Positions 26,769 to 35,392 of a stretch of DNA of 64,000 nucleotides are shown piece after piece. The notes under the pieces are model-generated. The model was not told the DNA's origin. It did not search any database and worked only from the letters and a program-made list of their open reading frames with translations. The position numbers were made by a program, and so were the translations under genes. Numbering within the stretch: position 1 is the first letter of the stretch; each line of letters opens with the position of its first letter. Source of the stretch: Chromatiaceae bacterium (lineage in GTDB: Bacteria > Pseudomonadota > Gammaproteobacteria > Chromatiales > Chromatiaceae); the NCBI GenBank assembly GCA_019356535.1, contig CP037918.1, positions 1,458,315 through 1,522,314 on the forward strand, read 5' to 3'.

Positions 26769-27487
26769 GTACGCGCCACGATAGAGACGAAATTGAAGCA
26801 CTGGAACCATGGGTCGGCGCGCCGGAATCCAGCCGCGCACAAACGCTCCAGGTGGGTGGAAAGTCGCTCAGGCAACAGGACCTTTTCCAGTGCCGCGCGC
26901 TTCTGGCTTATCTCCAGGTCGCTGTAGCCCTGCCGGCGCTTGAAGGCATGGTGCATCTCGCATAGCAGTGCATCTGCCTCCGGGGTCTCACCAGCGATCT
27001 TCTCCGACAGGATGAGAATGCCGCCAGGCACCAGCCCGTCCTGGATGCGGCGCAACAGATCGGCTCGCTCGTCACGTGGCAGGAACTGCAGGGTGAAATT
27101 GAGCACCACCACCGAGGCGTTCTCTATCGGCTGCTCGCGGATGTCGGCCTCGACCAGCCGGATCGGCCGCGGGCTGTTCGCCACGTACTCGCACGCACGC
27201 GTCAGCATGGCCGGGGCATTGTCCACCGCAACGATCTCGCAGTCGTCGTGCGCCAGCCCCGCCGCCATGGCCAGGCTGGCCTCACCCAGCGAACAGCCCA
27301 GGTCGTACAGACGGGTTCCCGCCTGGGCATGCTGCGCAGTGAGCAGTTCGATCATGTTGATGATGGCGGCGTAACCCGGCACCGAACGCGAAATCATGTC
27401 GGGAAAGACACGGGCGACCGCGGCGTCGAAGACGAAATCCCCGACCGGGCCGGGACGCTCGAAGAGACGATCGCGCGATTCAGTCAA
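26765..27487 (-). CDS. cmoA: Carboxy-S-adenosyl-L-methionine synthase CmoA
   Basis: CmoA converts SAM and prephenate into carboxy-SAM, the donor used by CmoB. The 240-residue protein is a class I methyltransferase fold: FDAAVARVFPDMISRSVPGY near the N-terminus, then LYDLGCSLGEASLAMAAGL, IVAVDNAPAMLTRACEYV and VVVLNFTLQFLPRDER. Length is standard. It is translationally coupled to cmoB by a 4-nt overlap. Its start lies 8 nt inside the upstream SET-domain gene, so the three form one tight unit. Confidence 0.95.
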   Translation of the reverse strand: MTESRDRLFERPGPVGDFVFDAAVARVFPDMISRSVPGYAAIINMIELLTAQHAQAGTRLYDLGCSLGEASLAMAAGLAHDDCEIVAVDNAPAMLTRACEYVANSPRPIRLVEADIREQPIENASVVVLNFTLQFLPRDERADLLRRIQDGLVPGGILILSEKIAGETPEADALLCEMHHAFKRRQGYSDLEISQKRAALEKVLLPERLSTHLERLCAAGFRRADPWFQCFNFVSIVART

Positions 27488-27830
27488 ATTCGGACTCGAG
27501 ATAGTCGAAGGTCAGTTCCTCGCCACGCCGAATGGCACGGGTGGCGTACAGATCGAAACCGTCAAAGGCCGTGTTGCCGGGACGGCTGTGGTTGAGGTAG
27601 CGCAACAGGTTGCGCCCGCTGCGCCCAATGGCATTGTCCTCGTCGCCTTCTTCATACACCCAGAGCACATAGGGGCCATTACGCTTTGCCTGCGGCCCCC
27701 AGTAGGTCCCTATGTACTCGCCCTTGCGGATGGCGCGCGCAGCGAACAACCCGGTACCGTGGATGGTCGACTCGGCCGCATACACCCACTCGCGCAACTC
27801 GGCATTACGGATACGCTTGTGCTCGGTCAT
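27480..27830 (-). CDS. SET-domain protein (putative protein-lysine methyltransferase)
   Basis: This 116-residue protein is almost entirely a SET domain: STIHGTGLFAARAIRKGEYI (SAM-binding start), LLRYLNHSRPGNTAFDGFDL (the NHS motif) and RRGEELTFDYLESEF (catalytic Tyr region). SET domains methylate lysines in proteins. Minimal bacterial SET proteins exist, and their targets are mostly unknown. It overlaps the start of cmoA by 8 nt and follows a small Cys-containing protein gene, so it may be co-transcribed with tRNA-modification genes. Whether it modifies a ribosomal or other protein cannot be told from the sequence. Confidence 0.82.
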   Translation of the reverse strand: MTEHKRIRNAELREWVYAAESTIHGTGLFAARAIRKGEYIGTYWGPQAKRNGPYVLWVYEEGDEDNAIGRSGRNLLRYLNHSRPGNTAFDGFDLYATRAIRRGEELTFDYLESEFD

Positions 27831-27848
27831 GGAAGCACTCCAGGTGCC

Positions 27849-28052
27849 TCAGTCAACGCGACAACGATAGCTGTACACCTGCATTATCGACTTGAGCTCC
27901 GCCAGGAGCTGCCTGCGCTCGTTCAGCGACAGGCCTGCTGCCTCGGGCAAGGACTCACCCTTCTCCAGCGCCGAGATGTCGAGCCAGACCTGGGCACAGC
28001 CCTTCTGACAGAGGCGCTCCAGGCACTCTTCGATCAGGCCTTGTCGGGACAT
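27849..28052 (-). CDS. Small hypothetical protein, 67 aa
   Basis: The protein starts MSRQGLIEECLERLCQKGCA, with three cysteines spaced C-x4-C-x3-C, followed by helical, Leu-rich sequence (LSLNERRQLLAELKSIMQVY) and a fourth Cys near the end. It is soluble with no signal peptide. It precedes the SET-domain gene by 18 nt on the same strand, which argues that it is real. I do not recognise the family; the cysteines could bind a metal, but this is only a suggestion. Confidence 0.6.
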   Translation of the reverse strand: MSRQGLIEECLERLCQKGCAQVWLDISALEKGESLPEAAGLSLNERRQLLAELKSIMQVYSYRCRVD

Positions 28053-28112
28053 AGCGGCGACACCTGCAAAATAGACGACAGCCTATTACACCAGAGCGCA
28101 CGCCTGGAACGC

Positions 28113-28138
28113 AAAAAAACCCGGCCAAGCGGCCGGGT
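28113..28138 (-). terminator. Rho-independent terminator downstream of tRNA-Val
   Basis: Reading the minus strand, a perfect stem (ACCCGGCC / GGCCGGGT) with a 4-nt loop is followed by seven T residues. It lies 11 nt past the 3' end of the tRNA gene and is a textbook terminator. Confidence 0.9.
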
Positions 28139-28149
28139 CCACAAGAATC

Positions 28150-28226
28150 TGGTAGGCGCGATTGGACTCGAACCAACGACCCCCACCATGTCAAGGTGGT
28201 GCTCTAACCAACTGAGCTACGCGCCT
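28150..28226 (-). tRNA. tRNA-Val (anticodon GAC)
   Basis: The minus strand folds as a 77-nt tRNA: acceptor stem AGGCGCG / CGCGCCT, D-arm TAGCTCAGTTGGTTAGAGCA, anticodon arm CCACC-TTGACAT-GGTGG with anticodon GAC, and T-arm GGTTCGAGTCC. It ends in an encoded ACCA. A Rho-independent terminator follows at once. No integrase or duplicated tRNA 3' end was seen nearby. Confidence 0.97.
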
Positions 28227-28980
28227 GTCTCTGCAACAGGCGAGCGATTATACGGCGCCTTTTCGCCCAGTCAAGCCCGTGTCCAGGCCAAGACGCAAAC
28301 GAGGGAGGAATTCATGGGGGGCCTGAGCGATCGAACGAGCACGGCATGCCCCCCCTATGCCGGACTCGAGCGAACGAAGTGCTCCCTGGGTATTCAGCCC
28401 ACCCATGCGGCCAGGCCTGGTTATTCTGTCGAGCGTACCTCCCCTGGCAGGACGAGGAAAGGTGACATGCTCCCGACGAGGAAAAATCCTGCAATTACAA
28501 AAACGCACGTATTGAAAAAGGTAAATATTCCACCAAGGACAGCGGTTTGTGCTATTTTGTGTTCAATATCTCATGTCAAAAACTCACAAAGGAGCCCCTG
28601 AACACGCACCCTCCCCTCCCCCATGAAAGGGAGCAGGTTGGGAGAGGAAATTTGGAACAAGTGCCTATACCAGAGACTGACCTCCCCGCAAGTGGGATAG
28701 ACACTTTTTCAGAGGTTCCCAAACGACGGGGAAAAGAGACAAAAGTCTTAAAACCAGATGAAATTTTCGGTCCTGTCCTGGCTGCCCGTCGCCATCCCGG
28801 ACACACGAACACGGATCCCGTCGCAGGCCCCTGTACAGCCAGGCGCTGCCACCCATGCGGCTCACCATACGATAGCACCCATTCGGACCGAATTTTCCTC
28901 GTTCGGCAGGGCCGTATCGCTGAAAACGATCGCTTAACGCCTGGACTGCGCATCGATCGACAATACAAGGAAATGCCAAC
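28227..28980. other. Non-coding gap upstream of the response regulator
   Basis: About 750 bp without a convincing gene. It should contain the tRNA-Val promoter at the left and the response-regulator promoter at the right. It becomes A/T-richer around 28490-28600. A purine/pyrimidine-rich imperfect inverted repeat lies near 28611-28646 (CTCCC ... GGGAG around ATGAAA). The frame at 28547-29002 has no family resemblance and poor composition, and I do not call it. Confidence 0.5.
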
Positions 28981-29691
28981 ATGCAGCCATGCCCGGTTCT
29001 GATAGCCGACGACCACGCAATGATTCGCGAAGGGCTTCGCGCCATGCTCGAAGACGTGGAAGACCTAGAGGTCGTCGGCGAAGCCGTCGATGGCCAAGAG
29101 GTCGTCTCGCTCGTTCGCAAATACAACCCCCGGATCGTGTTGATGGACCTCACCATGCCGCGTCTCAGCGGCATCGAGGCCATCCGCATCATCAAGAACC
29201 GCCATCCCGAGATAAAAATCATCGTGCTGACAGTTCACAAGTCTGAGGAATTCATCCGCTCCACCCTCGATTCGGGTGCAGACGCCTATGTCCTCAAGGA
29301 CGATTCCCGAGAGGAACTGCTATCTGCCATCCGACAAGTGCAACGTGGACAGACCTTTCTCAGTCCGGGTATCGCCTCGATGGTCGTGACCGGTTTCCTG
29401 CACCGGTCCGGGACAGACAAGCAATCGGCCCGAAATGACTCGCGACAAACCCGATGGGACACGCTCACCAAGCGTGAACGTCAGACCACCAAATTGATTG
29501 CAGAAGGTTACAGGAACAAGGAAATCGCCCGCATCATGTCGGTCAGCCTGAAAACGGTCGAGAAACATCGCTCCAACCTGATGCGCAAGCTCGACCTGCA
29601 CAGTGCCTCGGCGATCACCACCTATGCGATCAAGAACAAGCTGCTCTGTATCCCGGGGTTCGATGACACTCCGGAGCAGGAACAACCCTGA
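28981..29691 (+). CDS. NarL/FixJ-type response regulator
   Basis: The 236-residue protein has an N-terminal receiver domain (VLIADDHAMIREGLRAML; phosphoacceptor Asp56 in VLMDLTMPRLSG; IIVLTVHK; ADAYVLKDD). A Ser/Arg-rich linker follows. It ends in a LuxR-type helix-turn-helix (LTKRERQTTKLIAEGYRNKE, then SVSLKTVEKHRSNLMRKLDL). It converges on the sensor kinase gene 29 nt away. The kinase is of the HisKA_3 type that partners NarL-type regulators, so the two very probably form one system. The target genes are unknown; the adjacent secretion and copper-protein cluster is the natural candidate. It is transcribed from a long upstream gap. Confidence 0.93.
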   Translation: MQPCPVLIADDHAMIREGLRAMLEDVEDLEVVGEAVDGQEVVSLVRKYNPRIVLMDLTMPRLSGIEAIRIIKNRHPEIKIIVLTVHKSEEFIRSTLDSGADAYVLKDDSREELLSAIRQVQRGQTFLSPGIASMVVTGFLHRSGTDKQSARNDSRQTRWDTLTKRERQTTKLIAEGYRNKEIARIMSVSLKTVEKHRSNLMRKLDLHSASAITTYAIKNKLLCIPGFDDTPEQEQP

Positions 29692-29720
29692 CGGAAATCC
29701 AACCGGCCCCTCGGGGACGA

Positions 29721-31823
29721 TCAGGCACACGCAGGAGGGCCAGTCAGCCGCGTTACCGACACCAACGGCCATTCGACCTTGATCCGGGTACCCCGCTCTG
29801 GCGCGGAGTCTATCTGGAAACGGCCCTGCGCAAACTCCGCCCGCTCCCGCATGCTGAGCAGCCCCAGTCCTCCGACGAAGCCCTTGGACTTGTTGATCTC
29901 CATACCTACGCCATCATCGCAGATCAACAGAACGAGGTTTTGCTCCATCACGTAGAGATTAAGCGAAATATTCCTCGCGTTCGCATGCTTGATGATGTTG
30001 TTGAATCCTTCCTGGATGATCCGGAAGATTGACACCTTGATCTCCTCCGGGATCTGGTGTTCTTCGACATCGATCTCCGTATCAAGATGGATATTCTTGG
30101 TCTCTTTATCAAATTCACGGCAGAACCATTCAATGGTGGCAATGATGCCAAAATGGTCCAGGGTAGCCGGCCGCAAGTTCATCGCTGTCCTTCGCACCTC
30201 GTCGATACCCACTCGCAAATTCTTGAGGATTTTTCGTAACCGCTGATGCGACTGCCCATTCAGCTTCCTCTCGACGTCCTCTATCGCATTCTCCAGTGCC
30301 AGCTTGATGCCGCTCAGGGTCTGACCGATGCCGTCATGCAGATCGTAGGCGATACGCTGACGCTCCTTCTCCTGGACGTCAAGGTATTCACGGTACAACG
30401 ACTCGAGGCGGTGTTTCGACTCCTCCAGCGAATGCTGCACCCTGATAAGGTCGGTATTGTCGATGACATTGCCCAGCAAGGCCGCTCTGCCCTTGTAGAT
30501 GATCGGAGCGGCACTCTGACTGAGCCATAGCTCGCGTCCTGCCCTATCCCTCGCCTGGACCAGAGAAGGTCCACACATGATGCCGCGAGACACGCCCCCT
30601 CCCGTGGAGTCTGGCAAATCGGAAACATTGACTACGTCCTCGATCGGCGTACCGAGCAGTTCCTCCACGGTACGGCCAAAGATGGCGGCAAAGCGTTCGT
30701 TGCAGAATACGATCTTGCAATCGATAACCACGTAGATCCCTGTCTGTGTGATACTGGAAAGCGTGGCATACCTCGCTTCCGACTCGCGTAGCGAACGCTT
30801 GTCCCGGATATGCGCCTGGATCTGTCGCTTGAGGCTCTCGTTCGTGCGATTGAGTAAGACGGTGGCTTCCTCCACCTTTTCGCGGAGCATGCAATTGTAT
30901 TGCTCCCGAAGTTCATCGACCGCCTTTTCGCTGCTGATATCCTGAATCACGATGGTGGCATGAACATCGGAGTCATGATCCGGGGGGGGAGATTCATCGT
31001 ACAAGCGTCGGATATGGATCCTGAAATGGCGCTCGGTGAGGGGATCCCACAATTCCTTGGTCCATACCCGGGTGGTCAGCAAGGCCTTTCTGCCTTCGTC
31101 GAACGCCATCCCCAAGACGCAGCCACCTCGTTCACAATCAGAATGCATCAACTCGTGACAATCGACGCCCCGAACATCCTTGATGTCCTTGGAAAACCAC
31201 GCTTCGAGAGTACGATTGGAACGGATTACGCGGCCATTGTGATCGACCAGGAGGATCAACTCCGGCAGCATGTCCACGGTCCGCTCCCATTCCTGCTTGG
31301 CAGCAGAAATGGCGTATCGAGATCTTTCAAAAGAACGCGAGCAGAACCAGCGATCCAGTTTCAAGGAAACGATACCGGCTGCGACCTCCAGCGCATCGAT
31401 GTCATCCTGGCTCAGCAAACCGGCGTTGTAGACAGATACCGCAAGCAGCCCCACCACCCCCTGCCCATGGGACGATTCAATGGGGAACTCGATCACCGGC
31501 ATACCTGTTGGTACACCGGCCATCAACGACAAGGTACGCAACAGTACCGTATCCATTCGCCGCCCCGTCTCGGAACAAGGCTGTCCTGAGCTGTCCTCGA
31601 GCGACTCTCGCAGCATGGACGTTCCATCGACAGAAACCCGGTACTTTCCTCCGATACTGACATAGACATCGGAACCATTTGGCGATGAGGGCAAATAGAT
31701 GAATGCCCGCTCAATATCGAGCTTTTGATAAAGGACATCGAGCATGGCCTTCAGCGACTCGACAAAATCAAGTGGCCGGTTGGCGATGTGGACAAATTCC
31801 TTGACGAGTCGGATCACAGACAT
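29721..31823 (-). CDS. GAF/PAS sensor histidine kinase (HisKA_3)
   Basis: This 700-residue kinase has no clear membrane segment. From the N-terminus it has a GAF-like domain (about 20-160), a PAS domain (about 180-300), a coiled coil (about 300-350) and a second PAS domain (about 350-465). The HisKA_3 dimerisation helix carries phospho-His496 (AYDLHDGIGQTLSGIKLALE), and an HATPase follows (RIIQEGFNNIIKHANARNIS, CDDGVGME, GGLGLLSMRERAE). The first PAS carries a Cys/His cluster (DCHELMHSDCERGGC: C222, H223, C230, C235) that may bind metal or heme. The start at 31823 was chosen for the GGGGAAGAGGGT site. It lies 139 bp after gspD on the same strand and convergent with its probable partner regulator. 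Confidence 0.92.
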   Translation of the reverse strand: MSVIRLVKEFVHIANRPLDFVESLKAMLDVLYQKLDIERAFIYLPSSPNGSDVYVSIGGKYRVSVDGTSMLRESLEDSSGQPCSETGRRMDTVLLRTLSLMAGVPTGMPVIEFPIESSHGQGVVGLLAVSVYNAGLLSQDDIDALEVAAGIVSLKLDRWFCSRSFERSRYAISAAKQEWERTVDMLPELILLVDHNGRVIRSNRTLEAWFSKDIKDVRGVDCHELMHSDCERGGCVLGMAFDEGRKALLTTRVWTKELWDPLTERHFRIHIRRLYDESPPPDHDSDVHATIVIQDISSEKAVDELREQYNCMLREKVEEATVLLNRTNESLKRQIQAHIRDKRSLRESEARYATLSSITQTGIYVVIDCKIVFCNERFAAIFGRTVEELLGTPIEDVVNVSDLPDSTGGGVSRGIMCGPSLVQARDRAGRELWLSQSAAPIIYKGRAALLGNVIDNTDLIRVQHSLEESKHRLESLYREYLDVQEKERQRIAYDLHDGIGQTLSGIKLALENAIEDVERKLNGQSHQRLRKILKNLRVGIDEVRRTAMNLRPATLDHFGIIATIEWFCREFDKETKNIHLDTEIDVEEHQIPEEIKVSIFRIIQEGFNNIIKHANARNISLNLYVMEQNLVLLICDDGVGMEINKSKGFVGGLGLLSMRERAEFAQGRFQIDSAPERGTRIKVEWPLVSVTRLTGPPACA

Positions 31824-31962
31824 ACCCTCTTCCCCTGTCCCTTGCGCCAACGGAAAAGCAGCGGAGGATCGCTCTGCTCCGGGGAACACCCCAACCGCCG
31901 TTCAATACCATGTTTCCAACCCCATCTTCGGCGGAATGCCGCACTGCCCCTCGCCGTCATGA

Positions 31963-34188
31963 TCAATAGGCTCCGTTGTGCTGCAGGAGCCCCTTCATCT
32001 TGCGCTTGAGTTCTGCCGTCGCTTCACGCGCATCACTATCGTCCAGGATGGCGGTTGGGGTAATAAGCACCAGCAATTCGGTACGCGAACTGCTTTTGCT
32101 CTCTTTCCCGAACAGCCAGCTGAACAGCGGCACGTCCTTGAGCCCGGGGAGGCCACTATTGGAGTTCTGGTTGTCATCCTGGATGAGCCCCCCCAGCACG
32201 ATGGTGTCACCACTGGGTACAGCAACCGAGGTCTTGATCTCGCGCTTGTTGATGGTCGGCGAATCGATACTGGAAGTGGTGGTGCGATTGACACTGCTCA
32301 CTTCCTGGTGAATGTCCATGATCACCTTGCCACTGTTGTTCACCCGTGGCGTGACCTCGAGTGACACCCCCGTGTCTCGGAACTGGATGGTACTGGTGAT
32401 CACCGGGGCATTGCCGGAGGTCGACTGGCTCACTGTCTCGGAAGTGCGTATCGGCACCTGGTCACCCACCGTGATGGTAGCCGTCTTGTTATCCAGCACC
32501 ATCAGGGAAGGCGAGGAAATCACCCGAACCTTGGTATCACTGGCCAGGGCATTGAGCGCCACCGCGATCCTGTCGGCACGATCGACGATGGAGTAGGAGA
32601 ACCCGGGGACAATGGCCGCAACGCCGGCAGCGCCTAGATCAAGCTGGGCGGTCCCTGTCTTGCCACCACTGGAGTTACGGAAATACCACTCAAGGCCGAA
32701 ACTGAACTCGTCAGTCAACGAAACCTCGATGATCGAGGCCTCGACAAGCACCTGGTTCGGCGAGACATCCAACTTAGTGATCACCCGCTCGATTTGCTTG
32801 TACTGCTCCGGCGTCGCCATGATGATGAGTGCATTGCGATCTTCATCGGCAATGAATCCTACGTCGTCCAGTCCGTTGACACTGGGGAGCACAGAGGTCT
32901 GCAGGTTCATCTTTGACATCAGCGACGCCAGTTGCGTTGAGGTCTTCTTTTCCTTCTTTCCCTTGTCCTGCATGGCCTGGACTTGTCCAGGCGTATCTAC
33001 AGCCTTTTCGCCTCGTTTCGAGCCATTCGACGATTTGCCGTCGCCCCCCTGCATACCACCCATCAACTGTTGCAGCACATCGGCCAACTTCTTGGCATCG
33101 CCGTTCTGCACGAAATAGACATACATGCTGCGCCCAGCCGACAGCTCGGCCCGGTCAAGGCGCTTTATCCATTGGCGAATATCCTGGAGGTACTTCGGCT
33201 GCGGCGTGATCGCCAGCAGGCTGTTGATCCTTTCGATTTCGATCAATTTGACCAGTTGTTTTCCGCCCTCACCGGCAAGCGCATCCAGGATCAGTTCCAA
33301 CTCACGCGTAACCGCCTTGGCATCCACCGACTCCAGAGGAAACAGGCCAACGGACATGCCCGCCATCTGGTCGATATCGAAGATCTCGACAGTCTTGAGG
33401 TAATCCAGCAACTCACGCCGTGTACCACGCAACATCAAGAGGTTGCGATGGGCATCGATCGATACACCACTCTTGGCCTTGTGAATGGACGACAGGATCT
33501 TCTGCATCTCGGTCGCCGAGATATAGCGCAAGGGCACCACGATGTTCTGGTACCCCTGGTCCTGTGACACCCGGGTTCTCGGCGCCAGTACAGAGGTAAG
33601 GCCGCTGGACTGCGGCACGATATTGTAGATGCCGTCCTTGAACACGATCACGGCACCGTAGTTGCCCAGCAAGGTCTCCAGCGTAGGCAGCAGATCCCTG
33701 CGCGAAAGCGGCGTTGCCGTCTGCATGTACACCGGGGTCGCGGCGAGATTGCTGTCGATCACGTAGTTGACTTTGAGGATATCCCCCAGCACGACCCGAG
33801 CGATCTCGCGCATTTCTGCGCCTTCAAACTTGAGTGTAAATTCGCCCTTTTCGCCTTTCCGGGCCGCCACCAACTTGTCATCGAGGCGCGCAATGAACAC
33901 GCCGCTGCCACGGATGATCTCGGCGCGATCGTGAGGAGCAGGCTGTGCGGCCAAGGAAGCTGCGCCACTCACCTTGGCGCCCTCCCCCCCGGATGCAGAT
34001 GGCATGGCGGTAGTGGCTGCCGCCTGAACACCGGCCGCGTTGTTCGCTGGTGTTGCGCCCACGGGGCGTTCAGACCTCGTCGACGAGCTGGTACTTGCAC
34101 AACCGTTCAGCAATAACGCAACCGCCAGCGAGAGTATCCCGAGGCGGCCACCTTCCCTTTCCTTTGTACGACGTTTTTCCCCAGTCAC
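31963..34188 (-). CDS. gspD: Type II secretion secretin GspD (lipoprotein)
   Basis: GspD forms the outer-membrane channel of the type II secretion system. The 741-residue protein has N0-N3 domains (KGEFTLKFEGAEMREIARVV; NYVIDSNLAATPVYMQTATP) and a secretin domain (LVEASIIEVSLTDEFSFGLE; DNKTATITVGDQVPIRTSE; VTPRVNNSGKVIMDIHQEVS). It ends in SSRTELLVLITPTAILDD. The N-terminus has a lipobox (VALLLNGC), so the secretin itself appears to be lipidated, as in self-piloting HxcQ. A Ser/Ala-rich spacer of about 60 residues follows. A pilotin gene was not seen, which fits. It is the last gene of gspE-D. The start codon is GTG. Confidence 0.95.
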   Translation of the reverse strand: MTGEKRRTKEREGGRLGILSLAVALLLNGCASTSSSTRSERPVGATPANNAAGVQAAATTAMPSASGGEGAKVSGAASLAAQPAPHDRAEIIRGSGVFIARLDDKLVAARKGEKGEFTLKFEGAEMREIARVVLGDILKVNYVIDSNLAATPVYMQTATPLSRRDLLPTLETLLGNYGAVIVFKDGIYNIVPQSSGLTSVLAPRTRVSQDQGYQNIVVPLRYISATEMQKILSSIHKAKSGVSIDAHRNLLMLRGTRRELLDYLKTVEIFDIDQMAGMSVGLFPLESVDAKAVTRELELILDALAGEGGKQLVKLIEIERINSLLAITPQPKYLQDIRQWIKRLDRAELSAGRSMYVYFVQNGDAKKLADVLQQLMGGMQGGDGKSSNGSKRGEKAVDTPGQVQAMQDKGKKEKKTSTQLASLMSKMNLQTSVLPSVNGLDDVGFIADEDRNALIIMATPEQYKQIERVITKLDVSPNQVLVEASIIEVSLTDEFSFGLEWYFRNSSGGKTGTAQLDLGAAGVAAIVPGFSYSIVDRADRIAVALNALASDTKVRVISSPSLMVLDNKTATITVGDQVPIRTSETVSQSTSGNAPVITSTIQFRDTGVSLEVTPRVNNSGKVIMDIHQEVSSVNRTTTSSIDSPTINKREIKTSVAVPSGDTIVLGGLIQDDNQNSNSGLPGLKDVPLFSWLFGKESKSSSRTELLVLITPTAILDDSDAREATAELKRKMKGLLQHNGAY

Positions 34189-34220
34189 TGATCTCTATTC
34201 CTTTTACTCTTGTTGCTCTG

Positions 34221-34796
34221 TTACAGCTCGCGCATTCTTTTACGGCGGCTCAAGTAAGGATTACGCGGAACACCCGCTCCACCAGCGGCACCGCCCGCCT
34301 TCCCCTGCACCGCCCGAGGCGTGACCAACGGAAGCTCCACGGTGCGCTCTCCATGAGTAAACACCACGCCGTCATCGGCAAGTTCCTGCAAGGTCCATCC
34401 CTTGTAGGCCTCACCTTTGCTCAGGCGAATTTCCTTCTTGCGTTTGCCGTCGGAAAGAATGGCGGTGCGGGTATCCGGGCCAATGACGATACCGGTCAGG
34501 CGGAGCTCACGTATCGCTGCGGGGGGCCGTGCCACGGCGCTTGACACTGCCACGCTGGGAGGCCGACGATCGCGGCTGAACAACGGGCGACGGGTTATCT
34601 CGGCATAGGCTGACAGATTGGAAACCGGTGAACGGAGCGACGGGAACAGCGGTCGTGCCTCCTTCCCTGATTCAGGCGACATTGTCACCTCTCCCGGTTG
34701 CAGGCCTCGGTTCCACTCCAGCCAGATGAACCATGATAGCGCCGAAATCAGCAGGGCGTTGATACTGACCTGCAGCCAGTCCCTGCGCACTCTCAT
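34221..34796 (-). CDS. gspC: Type II secretion inner-membrane clamp protein, GspC-like
   Basis: The 191-residue protein has a short cytoplasmic N-terminus, one membrane segment (VSINALLISALSWFIWLEW), a Pro/Ser-rich linker with the conserved AEITRRPLFSRDRRPP and a homology-region domain (ELRLTGIVIGPDTRTAILSD ... GEAYKGWTLQELADDGVVFT). GspC connects the inner-membrane platform to the secretin; this version lacks a PDZ or coiled-coil C-terminus. It could equally be annotated as a GspN/PilP-like protein. Its ATG overlaps the gspM stop (ATGA). The Gly-rich tail is of unknown use. Confidence 0.8.
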   Translation of the reverse strand: MRVRRDWLQVSINALLISALSWFIWLEWNRGLQPGEVTMSPESGKEARPLFPSLRSPVSNLSAYAEITRRPLFSRDRRPPSVAVSSAVARPPAAIRELRLTGIVIGPDTRTAILSDGKRKKEIRLSKGEAYKGWTLQELADDGVVFTHGERTVELPLVTPRAVQGKAGGAAGGAGVPRNPYLSRRKRMREL

Positions 34797-35392
34797 GTTC
34801 CTTCCCCAGCTGAATCCATGTAGGCACTCGCCTTGAGACGGACATCGAGCAACTGCACGGAAGGATCTTCCGCCTGGCGCACCCGCCCGACCACCCGGCT
34901 ACGAATACCCGTTACCACCAGCTCATCCACGAACACCAGAGGATGGCTGGTCACCAGCTTGAACAATACCTGTTGCAGGGCACCGATATCACCCCGCATG
35001 CGTGCATCGACTATCACTTTTCGGCGGCCGTCCTCCAGGCGAGTCTCATGGGCCTGGCTGCTGACCAGTTTGCCCTTGGCCTCGGTAATCCTGGAACGCA
35101 CCAGCTCCTGCAACTCCGCAGAGGCCAATGAAGGCGTGCGGCTCTTGAGGAAATAGCCGGCCCGACGCAAGACTGAATGCCGTCTCTCGATCTCTGCCTC
35201 CAACGCCGGCTTGTCGGCCGCGATTCGACGGTACTCGGCCAGGCGACGCTCCATCTGCGCGATCTGCTCGCCGTTGGCACGATACGCTTGCAGCACCGGC
35301 CCGATGATCAAGACCGCGACACCCCACAACAGCAGCCCGAGGATCCCCAGGGCCAGCATCCGCCGTTGCCACAATGGCCATGAACGACTCAT
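34793..35392 (-). CDS. gspM: Type II secretion protein GspM
   Basis: This 199-residue bitopic inner-membrane protein has one segment near the N-terminus (MLALGILGLLLWGVAVLIIG), a coiled-coil region (about 38-75, e.g. EQIAQMERRLAEYRRIAADK) and a ferredoxin-like periplasmic domain. GspM works with GspL in the assembly platform. It is translationally coupled on both sides: its ATG overlaps the gspL stop and its stop overlaps the next ATG. Sequence divergence is typical for this subunit, so position in the operon carries much of the assignment. Confidence 0.85.
   Translation of the reverse strand: MSRSWPLWQRRMLALGILGLLLWGVAVLIIGPVLQAYRANGEQIAQMERRLAEYRRIAADKPALEAEIERRHSVLRRAGYFLKSRTPSLASAELQELVRSRITEAKGKLVSSQAHETRLEDGRRKVIVDARMRGDIGALQQVLFKLVTSHPLVFVDELVVTGIRSRVVGRVRQAEDPSVQLLDVRLKASAYMDSAGEGT

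Noticed and set aside
28611-28646. CT/GA-rich inverted repeat as a terminator or small RNA
   Set aside because: The stem is imperfect and there is no T-run or promoter-like sequence to support either reading.
28547-29002. A 151-residue frame overlapping the response-regulator start
   Set aside because: It has no recognisable motif, poor composition, and would overlap a certain gene's start; the region looks like promoter and leader.
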